In this document: piece after piece, positions 21,138-34,329 of the stretch
Position numbering within the stretch: position 1 is the first letter of the stretch
Layout of the letters: the number at the start of each line of letters is the position of its first letter
Assembly: GCF_000143415.4 (NCBI RefSeq)
Contig: NW_003314268.1
Span: 2,927,502 to 2,991,501, forward strand
Length of the DNA: 64,000 bases
Source of the DNA: Selaginella moellendorffii
Lineage: Eukaryota > Streptophyta > Lycopodiopsida > Selaginellales > Selaginellaceae
Reading direction: 5' to 3'
Made by a program: the position numbers and the translations under genes
Notes under the pieces: model-generated
Told to the model about the DNA's origin: nothing
Database searches by the model: none
The model's input: only the letters and a program-made list of their open reading frames with translations

Positions 21138-23649
21138 CTAGTAGCCATATTTCTCGTTCAGCAATGTTCTACCATCGCCCGTTTGTCCTGGATAGAAAAC
21201 AAGAGAAACGAACAAGTCTTGAGAGAAATCATACAAACAAAGCCAGAACTTACCGACAGGAGGGACCCACGACTCAAATTCCGTCTCTTCATCGGCCATG
21301 AACTTTGGACGCTCAGGACCCAGCGTCCGCTTCTCCTTGGCTTTCTTCTTTTTACTCTTCGTCTTTGTTGGAGGAGCTTCCGCAGCTGTTTCCTCCTCGC
21401 GCTCGGTCGCTTCGGGGCTGCTCGTCAATCCCTTCTTGTGTCTTAGCAGCAGCGCGATGTCGTTGGCCACAGCGTCCTCCGAGACTTTCTCAGCATCTTC
21501 ACGCCCGCCTGACAGCAATGATGTTGGATTATGCCGTTGCAAACTCTCCTTCCACTCTTTGTAAGGCACAAACTTGTCCTCCGCAGCAGCGTCCTCTTCG
21601 GCAGCTTCCGCGCGTTCAGATGCGGGCTCTTCGGCTGGCTCCTGAGGCCGGGGAGCGCCGATCCAAATAACGCTGTCGGAGATTACGCCAGCTTCTTGGT
21701 CGGGTTTGTTAGCGCCCAAAGTAGTGCCGCTCTTTTCAGGTGGCACTTCAGAAGGCTGGGAGCTTTCGTCACCTTTGGTTTTCCATTTTTTGGTGATCTC
21801 CCCGGTGGGATCTGCAACTTTCAAGAGCGTAGACACTTTATCTGTTTCAGCCTGAAGCCTGTCCAGCTCCTTTCTCAACCGTGTGGCACCATCTTCAACT
21901 GCGCAAAGAAGGCCCTAGTTAAGAATCGAAGACTTCAGCATAAGACTGAAAACTCACCTAATTCAGTAGAAACGTTACTCATATAAGCGTCCAAGGGGTC
22001 GTCAGAACCTTCCTCATGACCGGAAGGCATAGGTTTCTTTCCTTCTCCAATGAGTTTTAAGCGCACTTCCTCCATCTCTTTCGCTAGCTGATCAAGCTTT
22101 TCCAGAAGAGAGGCTGCGCTCTGAGCCTCCGTGTCCTTCTTATGTTTCTTTTTCGTCCGGTCATAAAAGTCGTCGTCGCTGGCAGAAGACGGACGAATAA
22201 GTAACGAGGAGAACACTGACCAAGGCTTACCTTAAATCATCTTCTTCCTCCCCCTCAAAGTTTTTAGTTTTCCGTTTGGCGCCTGTTATTCCGAAGACAC
22301 TCTCCTTTATGCTGTCGTTTAGAGTTTCCTCAAGATTTTCAAGCTGCTCCAGGAGCTGACCAAAATAGAAAACGATCATTACACAGAATACGTAGAAAAT
22401 AAATACCTCTTCAATCCTCTTTTCATTTCGGGTTACTTGTGTTTGCTGTCCTTGAGTGAGGCCTCCCTGTGCAGCTTCTTTAGCTTGGATTGCATCAATT
22501 TCCTTTTTCAGGTTCGTAAGCTGGATTGCCGAAGAAGTGGTCATTTGGATCGTCTTGATGAACAAGGAAACAGACCTTATCGTTGCGCTTTTGGATTTGT
22601 TCCATGGTTTTCTGCTGCTTTTCCGTCAACTGGCCCTTGTACGATTGCCATGTCAAATCGTCTTCCTGCCAAGTATAAAAACAAAATACCAGATAAACGA
22701 TCACATGACAACGCTGAAGTACTTACCACAGCTTCTTCATCAACAGCGTCTTCTCCCATTCCCCACGATGCCCCTTGCTCGGCTGCAGCATCAGCTCGTG
22801 CTCTTAAAAGAGAGGCCTCTTCCTCCTCTTTCGACTGCTGAGCTTCAAGCTGCCTCATTATCTGCCGGTCTTTCCGTGACAACCCTTCCTAGCAGCAAGT
22901 CACTCAGTTCGATTTTTCTCGCCACAGCTCAAAACATACCTGAGGCATAAGTTCTTCTGGGCCTTGAAAGAGGTACATTCGAGTAGAGCTACAAAAGGAT
23001 AGGCACCGGTTAATCGATACTAGACTGAGAACTAGCATGAAACTTACAGACCGAAGCGAAAGATACTTCCAACGTGTACAGGAACGTGAACTTTAGCTTT
23101 TACCTGAACAAAAGAGACTCGTATCTCTCGACATCTCAAGAAATGGAAAAGAATTCCAACCTTTAGCTTGTTGACGAAAGTGCCATGAGTGCTGCTCAAA
23201 TCGAAGATGAACGCATCCCCATTGCTGTTGTACTGAAGAACTGATACCAGAAAAATGAAGTAGAAGATGAGAAGAAACACAGAAAACTCACTCACCAGCA
23301 TGGTGCCGAGAAATGCTGGGGTGATCCAGCGCAAAATCACAGTTCTCGTGCCTCCCAAACATGTAAGCGCCCTTCTCCGAGCTGTAAGAACATCCATGAG
23401 AATAGTTCGACACAAACAATGACGAGAAACTCACACTGGAAGCTCCTCCAGAATTGATCCATCCTTGAGCACCTCGAGAAAGTAGGGTTTACCCGGTGCG
23501 TGGCTCCACTCGGGAATGTCGTAGGGCCGAGCTGGAGCGACGATCTTCTTTTTGTCGTCGACATCCGGCGGAGCTGGCGGGTGCATCGCAGCGATTGGAG
23601 GCGGCGGAGGACGAAACACAGCAGGCGGAGGCGGCATCATGTCGCCCAT
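21138..23649 (-). CDS. Kanadaptin-like FHA-domain protein
   Basis: A multi-exon gene starting MGDMMPPPPAVF. After a Pro-rich N-terminus comes an FHA domain: a LEVLKDGSILEELPV strand, a GR..(N)CDF.LDH-type motif in the next exon (YMFGRHENCDFALDHPSIS), then VLQYNSNGDAFIFDLSSTHG followed by TFVNKLKV, the SxxHGTFVNxxK phosphopeptide-site loop. Later exons are Glu/Lys/Gln-rich helices (RKDRQIMRQLEAQQSKEEEE; KRIEE...) and finish in a basic/acidic tail with KSKKKKAKEKRTLGPERPKF; the last exon, joined across a short intron after WVPPVG, reads QTGDGRTLLNEKYGY. FHA plus long coiled-coil plus this C-terminal tail is the layout of kanadaptin (SLC4A1AP homologues), nuclear proteins linked to RNA processing. 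The coding track uses several internal exons of 60-400 bp. Confidence 0.82.
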
Positions 23650-23699
23650 TTTCTTCAAGCCCTAGCAAAACCCCATAGGGCTATTTATCAAAGTTTTAC

Positions 23700-26600
23700 G
23701 AATAGAGAAATGTGATGTAGATCACGTTGAATTAAAGTATGTTTCTTGCTCTACCTGATGGGGGAACGATTAAAACGGGAGTGAAAAGCATAGTATATGG
23801 CATTATAGTCATACACTTAACACTCTCCATAAACTTAGAAGAGATGTGATCTAGATAACATAAGTTGATATTTTGCTTGCTTATTGTTTCACAAACATTA
23901 CAACAACTAAGGTAAACCAAAACAGCTGAATTTTCCAGGATCGGCCTTTGGTCAGTGACTGCTTTAGTTACAAGGGAAATGGTTGGCATGACCTCATTGG
24001 GTATGCCTATTAGTTTTGCAGTAAATCTAATGCTGGTTTTTCAAATTCTTTATAGGTTTACGCAGATGTCGCTTAACGAACTTCAAGCTTCAGCTGGTGG
24101 TGCCGTTTTGTTTGAACCGAATGCACGACATGATTGCATTTTCTGGAGTCGATGCATTTCAGTTTTCTTCACAGGCAAGTCGAAAGCTTCACGTAGAGGA
24201 TGCAGCAGGATATCCATCTGGCCAAAGTCTCCTTGAATACCTACGCGCAGTTGACTTGACCGGTTCGAATGGTTCTATGTCCCCGCCAAATTGAGATATG
24301 AAATGTTTGATTTTCTGTCAGCTTCTAATGGCAATCCTCATCATCAGGAGTAGTCATACAATTACTCATTACAGTACATTACCTGCACTACGTTACCTGG
24401 ACCAAACCGAACTCCATCCATGGTGACAATGACTACGGCTACCATCAGTATTGAATTGATGATGAAGTTTTGTATATATTATAAGCTTTTTGCTGCGCTT
24501 CAGTGGCAAGCCGATGATCACTTTCATTCTGAACGACACAGCACTGAGGTAGGAGTCCGTTTGGATGGAAATTTTCGTGCCTACTGCAAGCTCTGACAAA
24601 CCTGGCTCTTACGAGTCCGTCCTTGTTCGCTCTCCGGTGGTAAAGATGGCCTCCATTGTCTAGTTTCGTACGCGGGAATTCCATGGCACCATGGTGCGTA
24701 TGCGCGGCTGCGATGGCTGGCAGTCGTAGTGGACTGCCTCGATATCGTAAGGAAGAAAAACTCTTCCTGGTCTCTTTTTCAGTGTAAAAGAAGAAGGGAG
24801 AAGAAGGAAAGAGCTCTCTTCCTTTGGTTCTTTCCCTTTCGACTTGTTTTGCTCGATCATGGGTCGCTGTTCAATCGTAGGGTAACTAGCATTGCCAATC
24901 TCCATCCCATCTATAGCACCAAGAATCCTCCAGCTCCTTGTCGAATGGTTTCTCTGTAGCCGCAATGACATTGCTCCCGGTATGCGGCCTGTCAAAATTC
25001 CTTTTTTTTTGTTTGCTTAAGCAATGTTTATAATCCTATATTTTGGTTTGCTTAAGCAAAACTGTAGAAGATAGTAATGAATATACCTAGAATATATCTG
25101 GATATTTTAGGATATTCTACCATTTAACAGTTGTTAGATTAATCTTGTATTTATAATTTATAAACTTTTAAAACCCTTTCTAGTATATTCTTTTTTATTC
25201 TATCATCTTATGCAATAAGATTAATCTTGTGTTATAAATTACAAACATGCTTATAATCATAAACTTTATTTGATCAATTGGATTAATAAGTAATATTTAA
25301 ACTACTATTAAGAAAACTAAGCATTGGAACATGCAACGCATAGCAATTTATTAAATTATAAACATGTGTGTAAGAAAAGTAAAAATAATCAAAATAAATA
25401 AAACTAAGCAGCAGATTATCTTTTTCTTGGCAAATGCGGCTAAGGGTTTCTTTCCTTAAGTCATGATTCATTCTGGAAGGTGATGAATCAAGCTTGGCAC
25501 GCAGTAGTGGAAGTGTCCTCATTCAATGGAGTTAGAGAGCATTGCTTAGGTCTGCTCCGCTTGCAAGACTTGCAGTTTTAGGAGCTCCGGAACCACTGAA
25601 GATTTTCTTTTCTCTTCGTCATTCTCAAGTAGATCTCATCTCCAACTACAACCAAGAGATTTCGAGTCAAGCTCTTACTGAGATCCAATGAGATATCGCC
25701 AGGGAAGGCTTTCTTCACTTGGAAGACTATCAACTTTTTTCCTTTATTTCTTTCCACAGGTTTCAAAACTAGAGCCTTAAGAGCTCGCTGGACTTGTAAA
25801 CAAGCGAATCAAGAGATGGGAGATGCACCTTTGTAATTTTTAATTTTTTCTCTTTGATTTGTCTCAACAATCATGCTTATTTTCTTATTTTCTTGATTTA
25901 ACAATATACACTGGTTATGAACAAGCAGAATAAGCAAATTAAAAAAAGTTAATTTGTTTGTGCCCATTAACCGACATAGGCAAACTTTATTGTTAATGTT
26001 TTTAAAACACTTCCAACTGCAAAAGCATCTTCTCCTCATCTTTCAATCACTGGAGCTGCAAGTTTTCCAGTTCTTCTGGATAGTTTGGAACTCTCTGCAG
26101 TGGTCACTGCCCAACGAGGATTTCATCAAGATGTTACAAGTTGTTACTATGGCACTGTCGCTCCATGCAGAAGGGAGACTCAGCCTCAAGCATCAAGCTA
26201 ATATCACGGAAATCTTCTCAAACATCCCAAGTCGCTTGGGTGGCTTCTATAGCGTAAGTAGAGCCTCATCCCTCATCGGTTTAATCACTCTCTCAGAACA
26301 AATGTGAGTTAATGCAATGACTATTCTATTGCAACTAGATATGTTCTTGCAACCCCTTCTCAGCATATGCAAGGCCCGATGTTGTAACGTTTTCGCATTG
26401 CAGAGGAATTACTTCCACTTGATTGGATAAACTCTATGTTCTTCAAATACCAATGGAATTTATTCTACTTTATAACCCTCAAAACATGCAATGTTTTGCT
26501 CTTATACACATAGTGGGGTAAATCACAAATTTTTACTTCAAATCCACTCTCATTTGACAGTCACTTTGACTCCCCACTTGATTCTTGTGACACTGCCACA

Positions 26601-26880
26601 AAAATGCAAACTGCTACACCTTTCATGAATCTCATTCCAGCCTGAGTATAGAATGTAATAAATTAATGTAACCTAGCACTTTGATGCTCCCAATGGCATA
26701 CATATTAATTCATGCTTCTTAAGTCTAATAATAATAAGGTTTAGAAATATGTGACCTGTTCTTGTTCTTGGGAGTCATAAGAAAATTACACGGCTTGTGT
26801 GTAACAGAAACATTTTTAGAGTCAACACTGTAACAAATACTTCACACAACAGCTCTCCCTCTCAAATGGGCTCTCCTTGC
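23700..26880. other. Gene-poor, partly AT-rich intergenic DNA
   Basis: No complete gene is supported over 3.2 kb. At 24097-24294 (+) an open frame (FSGVDAFQFSSQASRKLHVE) looks protein-like but matches no family I recognise, and neighbouring frames are closed. Near 24450-24990 (-) two open pieces lie close together without a recognisable domain. 25010-25400 is strongly AT-rich, including two copies of the palindrome TTTGCTTAAGCAAA-type sequence about 37 bp apart (near 25012 and 25049). A fragment at 25950-26310 (+) is also open but uninformative. Confidence 0.35.
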
Positions 26881-26899
26881 CAAATTCACCTCCAATCAC

Positions 26900-29027
26900 A
26901 ATGTGTTTTGGAATCCCTGGCATGTTCTCTTGCAGCTCTGCCACATCATCTGTCCAATGAATGTACCTCTTCCTCACCAAGCACCCAATCAAGGAGGGTG
27001 CTCTTGCACCCGTACTTCCTTTCCATGTGCATGAAAATAACTTTTACCTCACCATCCCTTTTGAATATCCTCCTCTCAAGCTTCATGATTGTATCCGTGT
27101 ACGAGTTCTTTGTCAGTTTATAGATTAAAGACCCTGGATGACGAGCCACAAGATCGAAAAACTCTTGCTTCGAACATGGTGCTTTTTCTGGTTGAACAAT
27201 GTCCCACTGTATACTGTCTGCAGGATCACGAATTTGGTAAGCCAAGTACAGGCCAACCCCAAAATCGAACATACTCGGTGGTTGAGGCAACTGGAGCTGC
27301 ATGTGATGGAGGTCATCACTCAACCATGTGTGGCGTGGTACGATATCACCTAGCGTGAATGGTGCACCTGCAAAATACAAGGATGAGGTGCGAAATGGAA
27401 AGTATTCTCACCGTTATTCAATAGCGTTTTCAGCTGAATCATAAACGCAAATCCAAGCACGTCCGCATCCTCCTTGTCGGTCCAGCTTGATGAAGTCAAG
27501 GGCGGCCATAGAGCCCTTAATTCGCTGCCAGACAAGTGTGTCACGCAATAAGCTACCAGGGGCAGGAACCTGACACAGAGCTGCAGCAAATTTGGCGTCA
27601 CAGCTCTTGTGTGCTTTTCTTAGTGGACGATCTCACTCTACTTGAATCAAACCGACTATGCCCTGTCCTTCAAGATCACCCCAAGTGTCATCACTGCCGT
27701 CCCACACTTTCTCCCCTCGTGTCACAGGAACTCCTAGTTCAGAAGTGTAGATGGCTGGAGTATCTAGCGCGTTTTGCCTTTGCTGTAGTCAGTTCTCGAC
27801 TGCTAAACAGGGTCCATGCGTTGTCAAGCATGCTCCTTACTTTCCTTTTATCCAATCCCTCCTGCATGTTCAGTTCACGCAGACTAATAGGACGTGGGAG
27901 CTCTGTCATCAGAGAGTTGATAAGGAATGAGAGCATTCTCGGATTACCGCCCGCAATGTGGATCACCTTCTTCCACTCATCTGTAAGCGTGACACGAGGC
28001 CCCTGGTTTTTCATCACCCTGTCAAAGAATATCTGGGCCACTTCATTCATGTCGTCATTTGTCAAAGGTGGCAGAGGAATATAGGGCGTCTGCGCATGTC
28101 CGGTGCCTGTCCCTGCGAGTGATGCTACAGAATGCCATGTTGTCGCTGCAGTGAACAGCACAAAAGTCTCACTGCCACTGTGTTTGAACTAGGAAACATA
28201 CTCCGAGAACATAACCCCCTTCTCGTCGCCTTGTTCGCCTCGTCAAAATACCACGAAAGGAACACCTTCGCCAAATCCCAACCCGCGCCTGATGAAAACT
28301 ATTACATCGTCAAGAGTCAATTGTTGCTTCAGACCTGGGGCCCTGCGTTCCAAAGATGCGAGCATATTACTATAATTTGGTGTAGAAATCGCAGTCACTG
28401 CCGCATGAAGGCAACGGCTTGTTCTCTTCCCACAGCCGGCTGCCAGACATTCCCGTCTCCAGTACGTGATACATGCAGACTTCTTTGTCCGTCTTGACTA
28501 CGCTGTCCATCATGTTCTTGAAATCTTCAACTTGAGGATCAACAACCTCCCATAGTTTCAAGTTGAACCTGGCATCGTCCTTTACCTCTAACCATTTCTC
28601 CAGTAGCAGTGCTGAGAGGCAGCTTACCACGGTTGTCTTTCCTACACCAGGATATCCCACTAGCATCGTGATGAAATCTTTCCGCAGTAAACTGTCAACA
28701 CTTTCCTTGCTCATGAAAGTCGAGAAGATCCGCGCAGCTGACAGGATCTGATGCTCGAGGGTCTCATCGCGGCCCTTCAACGTGAAGTAATGGCCTATAT
28801 TTCCTAGCATCGAAGGTAAATCATCCTGCTCACCACGCCTTGCTGGCATGCCCAATCGCTTCCTTGACGCCTTCAGATCGCCAAGGAAAAGCTCGTTCAG
28901 ACAAGAGATTCTTGCACCTGGAAATGACGTCAGGGCTCAAAATCAAAGGCAACAAGCCACTTACTCGGTGCGAACGACTCGGTGACGGAACCTGAGCCAC
29001 ACAATGAATAGGTGAAATAGCCCACAC
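26900..29027 (-). pseudogene. Unclassified P-loop NTPase gene (STAND-like), probably broken
   Basis: On the minus strand from about 28855 a protein segment carries a clear Walker A (MLVGYPGVGKTTVVSCLSAL), preceded by a ~60-residue helical region. About 150 residues further, around 28240, a Walker-B-like DEANKATRRG is present, but this part changes frame at least twice and contains stops (28160-28370). The next open piece (28161-27739) begins with FTAATTWHS (sensor-like) and includes TLTDEWKKVIHIAGGNPRML and SFLINSLM, a helical domain typical of STAND ATPases after the NTPase core. Two later pieces (27601-27350 and 27380-26946) continue as a C-terminal domain I do not recognise. Introns may explain some junctions, so it could be intact in transcripts, but the shifts around Walker B argue for decay. 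Candidates include NLR-like, Crinkler-type and other STAND proteins; none can be confirmed by eye. Confidence 0.5.
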
Positions 29028-29735
29028 AAAACAAAACGGAAATCACATAGCTTAGAATGGCTAAACGCAAAAACGCATAAGAGAATCAAACAACGTGAGA
29101 CAGCAGCAACAAAGACACAGATTAGCCCGAACTAACTCAGATTCACGGACACAATAACATTGAACAAAAACCAGGAGATAGCTATTACTCAAGCAAGCTA
29201 GACACCACAAGATCAATCAGCGCCACTTCAACCAACAAAAATGGGTACCCGGCACAGCCTGAAGTGTTGTTCGAGAAGGCACTGCAACAAAATCAAATAA
29301 GTTAGGACAAAACAAGCCTTTTAAACAGATAAACACAGAGAACAGACCTATTGGCATCCCCGTCGGCGTCTACAACACCCATTCCCATAGGGCTGTAGAT
29401 AATTCAGCATCCTCGCCCTTGGCTTCGGAGGATGTTTGAACCTCTCCTGGCCCAGATCAGTAGACCACGGTAACGCAGATCATGCTTCCTTCAAAGCACA
29501 CTTTAGAAGGAAGAGGGGAAGCTTTAAAGAAAGACAATTTTCCATTTTGTTTCATATTTCTTTTCCATCCTGAAAAATTTGCTGCGCTTGGTTAAATATA
29601 AATTAGGCCTAAGTTTTTGTGGCTTTCTTCATAGCTACTTGAACAGCGAAAACATGATGAAGATGCCACTAGAAAATGGTGACCTTTGCATTCTGCTAGC
29701 TACAGACACCAGGCCACATTTTACATGCGGACCAG
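29028..29735. other. Intergenic DNA, possible 5' leader of the NTPase gene
   Basis: Short splice-like signals and small open pieces occur on the minus strand (for example near 29360-29460), so this may hold upstream non-coding exons of the NTPase gene. Nothing else is recognisable. Confidence 0.25.
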
Positions 29736-29739
29736 CTGA

Positions 29740-30650
29740 CTGCCATTGCTCTCTTTAGCACCTTTTCATTCAGTGGACATCAAAGCTAAGATGGGAAAAC
29801 AAGAATTGAGATATATACATAAGTTTCCTTTGATTGTCCCTCAATCACATACTGTGATTTGCTGCTATTGTTTAAACACTCCGATCTATCGCTACTCCCT
29901 TTGTGAAACTAGTCTGAGCTGTTGTTGGCAGACTTCAAAAGTCGTTTTCATGAGCAGATCTGGGGTCATGTTTGTTGTGGAAATGTACACCTCCTCTTTC
30001 AATCTGCTCTTTGATGAAATAGTGAACACTTCGAAGTGTTTGTTCCTCTAGTGGTGTATTGGATTCAGAGCAGATTGTAGGCACGCCATATTGTCATTGT
30101 AGACATTCAATGGTGCTTGTGGTCCAAAACTAATAACATCAGATCCATAGAGCCTCTTTGACTACTATGTACTCAGCTTCACAAGTTGATAATGCAACCA
30201 TTCTCTGTTTTTGGCTGTGCCAGAAACAACTGCATAACATTCACCATCCAATATGGTACCAACACCCCTGAACAAATATTTCCTTTGGCCACCTGCTTGA
30301 ACACAAGCTGTAAGGATGCAGTTTGGCATATGTAGTTTATGATTCACTCCACTGCATACTAGTGCCATGGTTCTACATGAATTGACATGTACCAATGCCC
30401 CAACCAGGTTTTGATAAGGAAGCTTGGCCATTTCCCTTTTGTCCTGCCTGGAAAGCTTGTGCACAAAAGGATCGGACCGTGAAAAAACAGCTGTACTCTT
30501 TGAAAAGATTTGAAATATGCTGATGAATCTTACGGATATGCCTTTCCCTATCACAACAAATTTGTAAGCCCAGATAAGACATCGAAAATTGAGTGTCTTT
30601 CCAGCCATGAGATTACTAGAATTATTATTCCTAGATTCGCCTACTATCAT
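29740..30650 (-). mobile_element. Degenerate Ty1/Copia retrotransposon fragment (RT end and RNase H)
   Basis: Read on the minus strand, 30430-30330 resembles the Copia block MARVPY..AVGSLMYA...TRPD (here EMAKLPYQNLVGALVHVNSC). It is followed by an RNase H remnant with GVGTILDGECYAVVSG, and later (30130-29930) VYNDNMACLQSALNP, RNKHFEV and EVYISTTNMTPDLL-MK, which match the conserved end of Copia polyproteins (CD..SAI.LA.N...H.R.KHI.V; V....T..Q.AD..TK). Stops interrupt all pieces. No LTRs or target duplications were found, so this is an old fragment about 0.9 kb long. Upstream integrase and gag are absent. Confidence 0.75.
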
Positions 30651-31226
30651 CGGTTATGCCGCAAAATGCTGTCCACCAACCAGATGTTCGGGAGGAACCT
30701 AGAAAAAACCTGATACCAAGAAAATAATGCTTGAGTATTGATAAACTTTTGAGTTTGAACATCAGAGACAACAAAAACGCACACTCTAACACTCTGGTTT
30801 TCATATATTTGCTGCAGGCCGGGCTCTCCTGCGATTCGACTGGGTGAGCTTTCCATTATATGTTTCAAGAGCCAATTTATTTCGTTTTTTTTTTTGTTTT
30901 GTTTATATTTTGCATTTCCAAGCATGAGACACCAAGGTTCAGGAAAACCTTAAAATGCCACTCGCTAGTTACTGCCAGACACTAACACACACATTGTTTC
31001 AACAGGAGCTGTGCTCGAGCAAAAGCACTCAACTACATATGGTCTTCATATGTGAAGATTGTTCCTGATTAACAATGGATCTATTCACTTCTGCACGGTC
31101 AAGTCAGGTCTTTCATGCATCCAAGAAGACGAAACATGGTGAGAATATAGTCTTCTCTCTTATTCTTTTCCATGTTTAATCCTTTTTCTCAAAATTGGAG
31201 AATATACCTATTACTAGGGGTCTTGC
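30651..31226. other. Upstream region of the NOC2 gene
   Basis: No gene is supported. The stretch has a T-rich run near 30890 and ends in the short leader of the nucleolar gene. Confidence 0.3.
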
Positions 31227-31234
31227 TAGGGTTT
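31227..31234 (+). promoter_or_regulatory. Telo-box (TAGGGTTT) in the NOC2 leader
   Basis: TAGGGTTT ends 15 bp before the NOC2 ATG. Telo boxes at or near the transcription start are characteristic of plant ribosome-biogenesis and ribosomal-protein genes, so the placement suits this gene. Confidence 0.5.
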
Positions 31235-31249
31235 TGGGATATCTGAGCA

Positions 31250-34200
31250 ATGGGGAAGAAAGCGCCTAAGAGCGTCAAGAAATTCACGAAGAAGCATCTC
31301 AAGTCGGTGATCGCCAAGCGCCGGAAGCTCAAGCCCATGCGAAATGCGCTCCGCCACAAAGAAGCGGCACTGGGTATGGAAGAAAAATCGCGGTTTTGCA
31401 GTGAGTGCATCTAATCCTTGTTGCAGAAGAGAAGCGTCGCAAGGCGGCCCTCGCGGAAAATGCTGCCGATGCGTCGACGAAGAAGAAGAAGTACGTCTCA
31501 ATTGCGGAAGACAAATTGATAAATTGACAAATTTCCGTTTTCTTGTAGGAAAATGGAGGAGATGAATGTGGATGAGCTCATGGATGGAGATTTCCTTGAC
31601 GATGGCGATGATGATGTTGAAAATGGAGTCGGTTCTGACGACGCGAGTGATCCCGACGCTCCTCTTCCAGAGGTGAGCCGTAAGACCACGAACTAAAACA
31701 GCATTAAAATGGTGTCATCCGATCAGGTCGATGGAGATGAAGAAGACTTTATTGACATCACTCCACCTGATGTGGAAGACGATTCCGACAGCGGTATTCT
31801 TTTTGTTTGTCTAAGATTTATCTAGCTAACTTTGGTCTTCCAGATGATGGGGATAACGCGGAAGTTAAAAACGAGAACAAAAAGTTCAAATCCGAGATTG
31901 AGAAGCACAAAATGGATCTCGAGAAACTCAAGGAGAAGGTAGCTCAGAACTAGTCTGACGCTTTAACGATTGTATTGTAATCTGCTATGCAGGATCCAGA
32001 GTTTTATAAGTTCCTTGAGGAACATGATCAAGAACTTCTTGGGTTCAAAGAAGACGAAGAAGAGGTACGGCTTGCCTGGTTTCTTTTGATTTGTTATCCG
32101 AGTTATTCTTTATAGGAACAAGACGATACTGAGAAGCCAACGTCTCGTGACAAGGAAGAAGACTCCCTGACGATTGCTCACGTAGAAAGTTGGATCATAG
32201 CTGTCAAGGAAAAGGAGAACTATGCCGCGCTGCGGAAGCTACTTGGTGCTTTTCGCAGCGCATGTCACTATGGGGAGGGGGAGGAGGAGGAGCTCTCGGA
32301 GCGATTTATCATCAATAGCAGCAACGTTTTCAACAAGGTCATGGTCTTTATTCTCTCTGAGCTCGACGGGATCTTCAAGAAAATGCTGCATATTCATCAA
32401 GAGAAAAAGGTGGCTACGGAAGATCTCAAGAAAATTGGCCGCTGGAAGAAGCTGTTCCCGTTTGTCAAGTCGTACCTCGCCAGCGCGCTACATGTGTTAA
32501 ACCAGATGACGGACAACCGGATGATCTCGTTTACCTTGAGACGTTTGAGGCCGTCGATCGTTTTTCTTGGTGAGTTTCCAGCTCTGGGAAGGAAGTTTCT
32601 GAAGGTATGCAGATACTTTTCTAGATGTTCTTCAACTCTCAGCCATTTCCTTGTCTAGGCTGCGTTTCATTTCTGGAGCACCGGCGAACAATCCTTGTCT
32701 TTCGTAGCTTTCTCGTGCATCCGCGACATGGCCATGCAACTTGGCACGGATTGCCTCGAGTCCTGCTCAAAGACCATCTACAAGCAGTTCGTTTCTAGCG
32801 CAAAGTTTGTAAGCGCGACAACACTTCCTCGGATACAATTCCTGGCAAATTGTGTAGTGGAGCTCTATGGCATCGACATTGCTGTCTCGTACCAATGCGC
32901 CTTCACTTTTATCAAGCAGCTGGCTATTATACTCCGAAACGCACTCACTGTAAAATCCAAGGTAAGTGTTTTCTCTGCTTTGTCTTCAAGACAGTGACGC
33001 TGATAGAATATTTACTTTCCAGGATTCCTTCAAGAAAGTTTACTGCTGGCAGTACATGGCTTCGCTGGAACTGTGGGTGAAAGTAGTGAGCGCCTACACT
33101 GGCAAGGATAATCTTCAGCCTCTAGCGTATCCACTGGCTCAAATTCTCGGGGGCGTCTCTCGTCTCGTTCCTACTGCTCGCTACTTTCCTCTGCGAATGC
33201 AGTGCGCGGTGATGCTTAACAGATTGGCAGCGGCCACGAATACGTTCATCCCAGTTGCTCCCGTACTGCTGGATATGCTCGATTTTAAAGAGATGAAAAA
33301 GCCGCCAACTGGAGGAGCTGGGGACAGCGTAGATTTTCATGTCGTGATCAAGGTAAACGCGTGTTTTTAAGTTTCTTCACGTAACTCATGCTGGTGATTT
33401 GTAGGTGGGTAAACCAGTGGTGAAGACGAGGGCCTTTCAGGAAGAATGCGTGAACACGGTGCTCGAGCAGCTTGCTGAGCATTTGACGCAGTGGTGTTAC
33501 TCCGTGGCGTTTCCTGAGCTGGCTCTGATTCCCCTCGCTCAACTCCGTCGATTCGTGAAAGAAACGAATGTCGACCGTTTTAGAAGGCTAGCGAGGCAGC
33601 TCGTTGAACAGGCAAGACAACTTTCACGGTTATAATTTTTCCAGCACTGAACTTTGTTATTTCAGATTGAACGAAATGTAGAGTTTGTGACAAAGAAGCG
33701 GGAAGGGGTCTCGTTCTCTCCAAAAGATAGCGAAGCTGTTGCATCCTTTCTAAAGGTACGTGCATGCGCTTGGTGGTGTTCTTTTCTCTCTCAAGCCTTT
33801 TCACAAACAGGCTGAGAGGGAGGCTGGAACAAGTCCATTGTTTCAATATTGCAACGTTCTACGAGAACGAGCGAAAGAACGGCGGCAAGCTCTTGTAGAA
33901 ACAAGGTTGTTTTCTCGTTTCTCTAGTACCTCTTTTTATTTACTCTCTTGTTGCAGTGTGGAGGTAAAGCAAAAGCCGGACGAGGACGAGCTCGCTCGAG
34001 ACGATGGCAAGGCCAAGGAGTTGTTTAACAAGAAATGGCATCAACAAAAGAAGAGAGCAGGGTCTGAATCTCAACTTCTTCTCCAGGTTTTGTTTGATCG
34101 GGTATAATTGCAGGACTGAGATTCTTACGAAGAAGCAACAAAAAGAGGAGGAGAAAGAGAAAGGCGATCAAGCGGGGGTCGAGGAGGACAGGGTCGAAGA

Positions 34201-34327
34201 TCTTCTTCTCTCGGATGACGATGAGCAAGACGATGAAGGCGTGCGTTCTAACGATGATGAAGCAGCACAAAAGCCAGCAAACAAGAAAAGAAAGAGATCT
34301 TCTAAACAGAAGCAAAGAACCAAATAA
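31250..34327 (+). CDS. NOC2: Nucleolar complex protein 2 (NOC2), ribosome biogenesis
   Basis: A gene of roughly a dozen exons, starting MGKKAPKSVKKFTKKHLKSV (exon 1 31250-31373). The first ~250 residues are lysine/arginine-rich then strongly acidic, with nuclear-localisation character. The conserved NOC2 domain follows: MISFTLRRLRPSIVFLGEFP, then SLSFVAFSCIRDMAMQLG, YKQFVSSAKFVSATTLPRIQ, WQYMASLELWVKVVSAY, YPLAQILGGVSRLVPTARYF and FPLRMQCAVMLNRLAAATNT, through to FPELALIPLAQLRRFVKETN. The C-terminus is acidic then basic (KKRKRSSKQKQRTK). NOC2 pairs with NOC1 and NOC3 to escort pre-60S ribosomal particles from the nucleolus. Order, length and motifs match well. Confidence 0.93.
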
Positions 34328-34329
34328 CA

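Noticed and set aside
24097-24294. Possible ionotropic-receptor-like ligand-binding fragment
   Set aside because: A loose similarity in one short frame with no flanking domains; not enough to name a family.
24660-24995. GAIDGMEI-containing frame on the minus strand, reminiscent of the AIDGTHI motif of PIF/Harbinger nucleases
   Set aside because: Only five residues fit; neighbouring catalytic motifs, a second DNA-binding gene and terminal repeats are absent.
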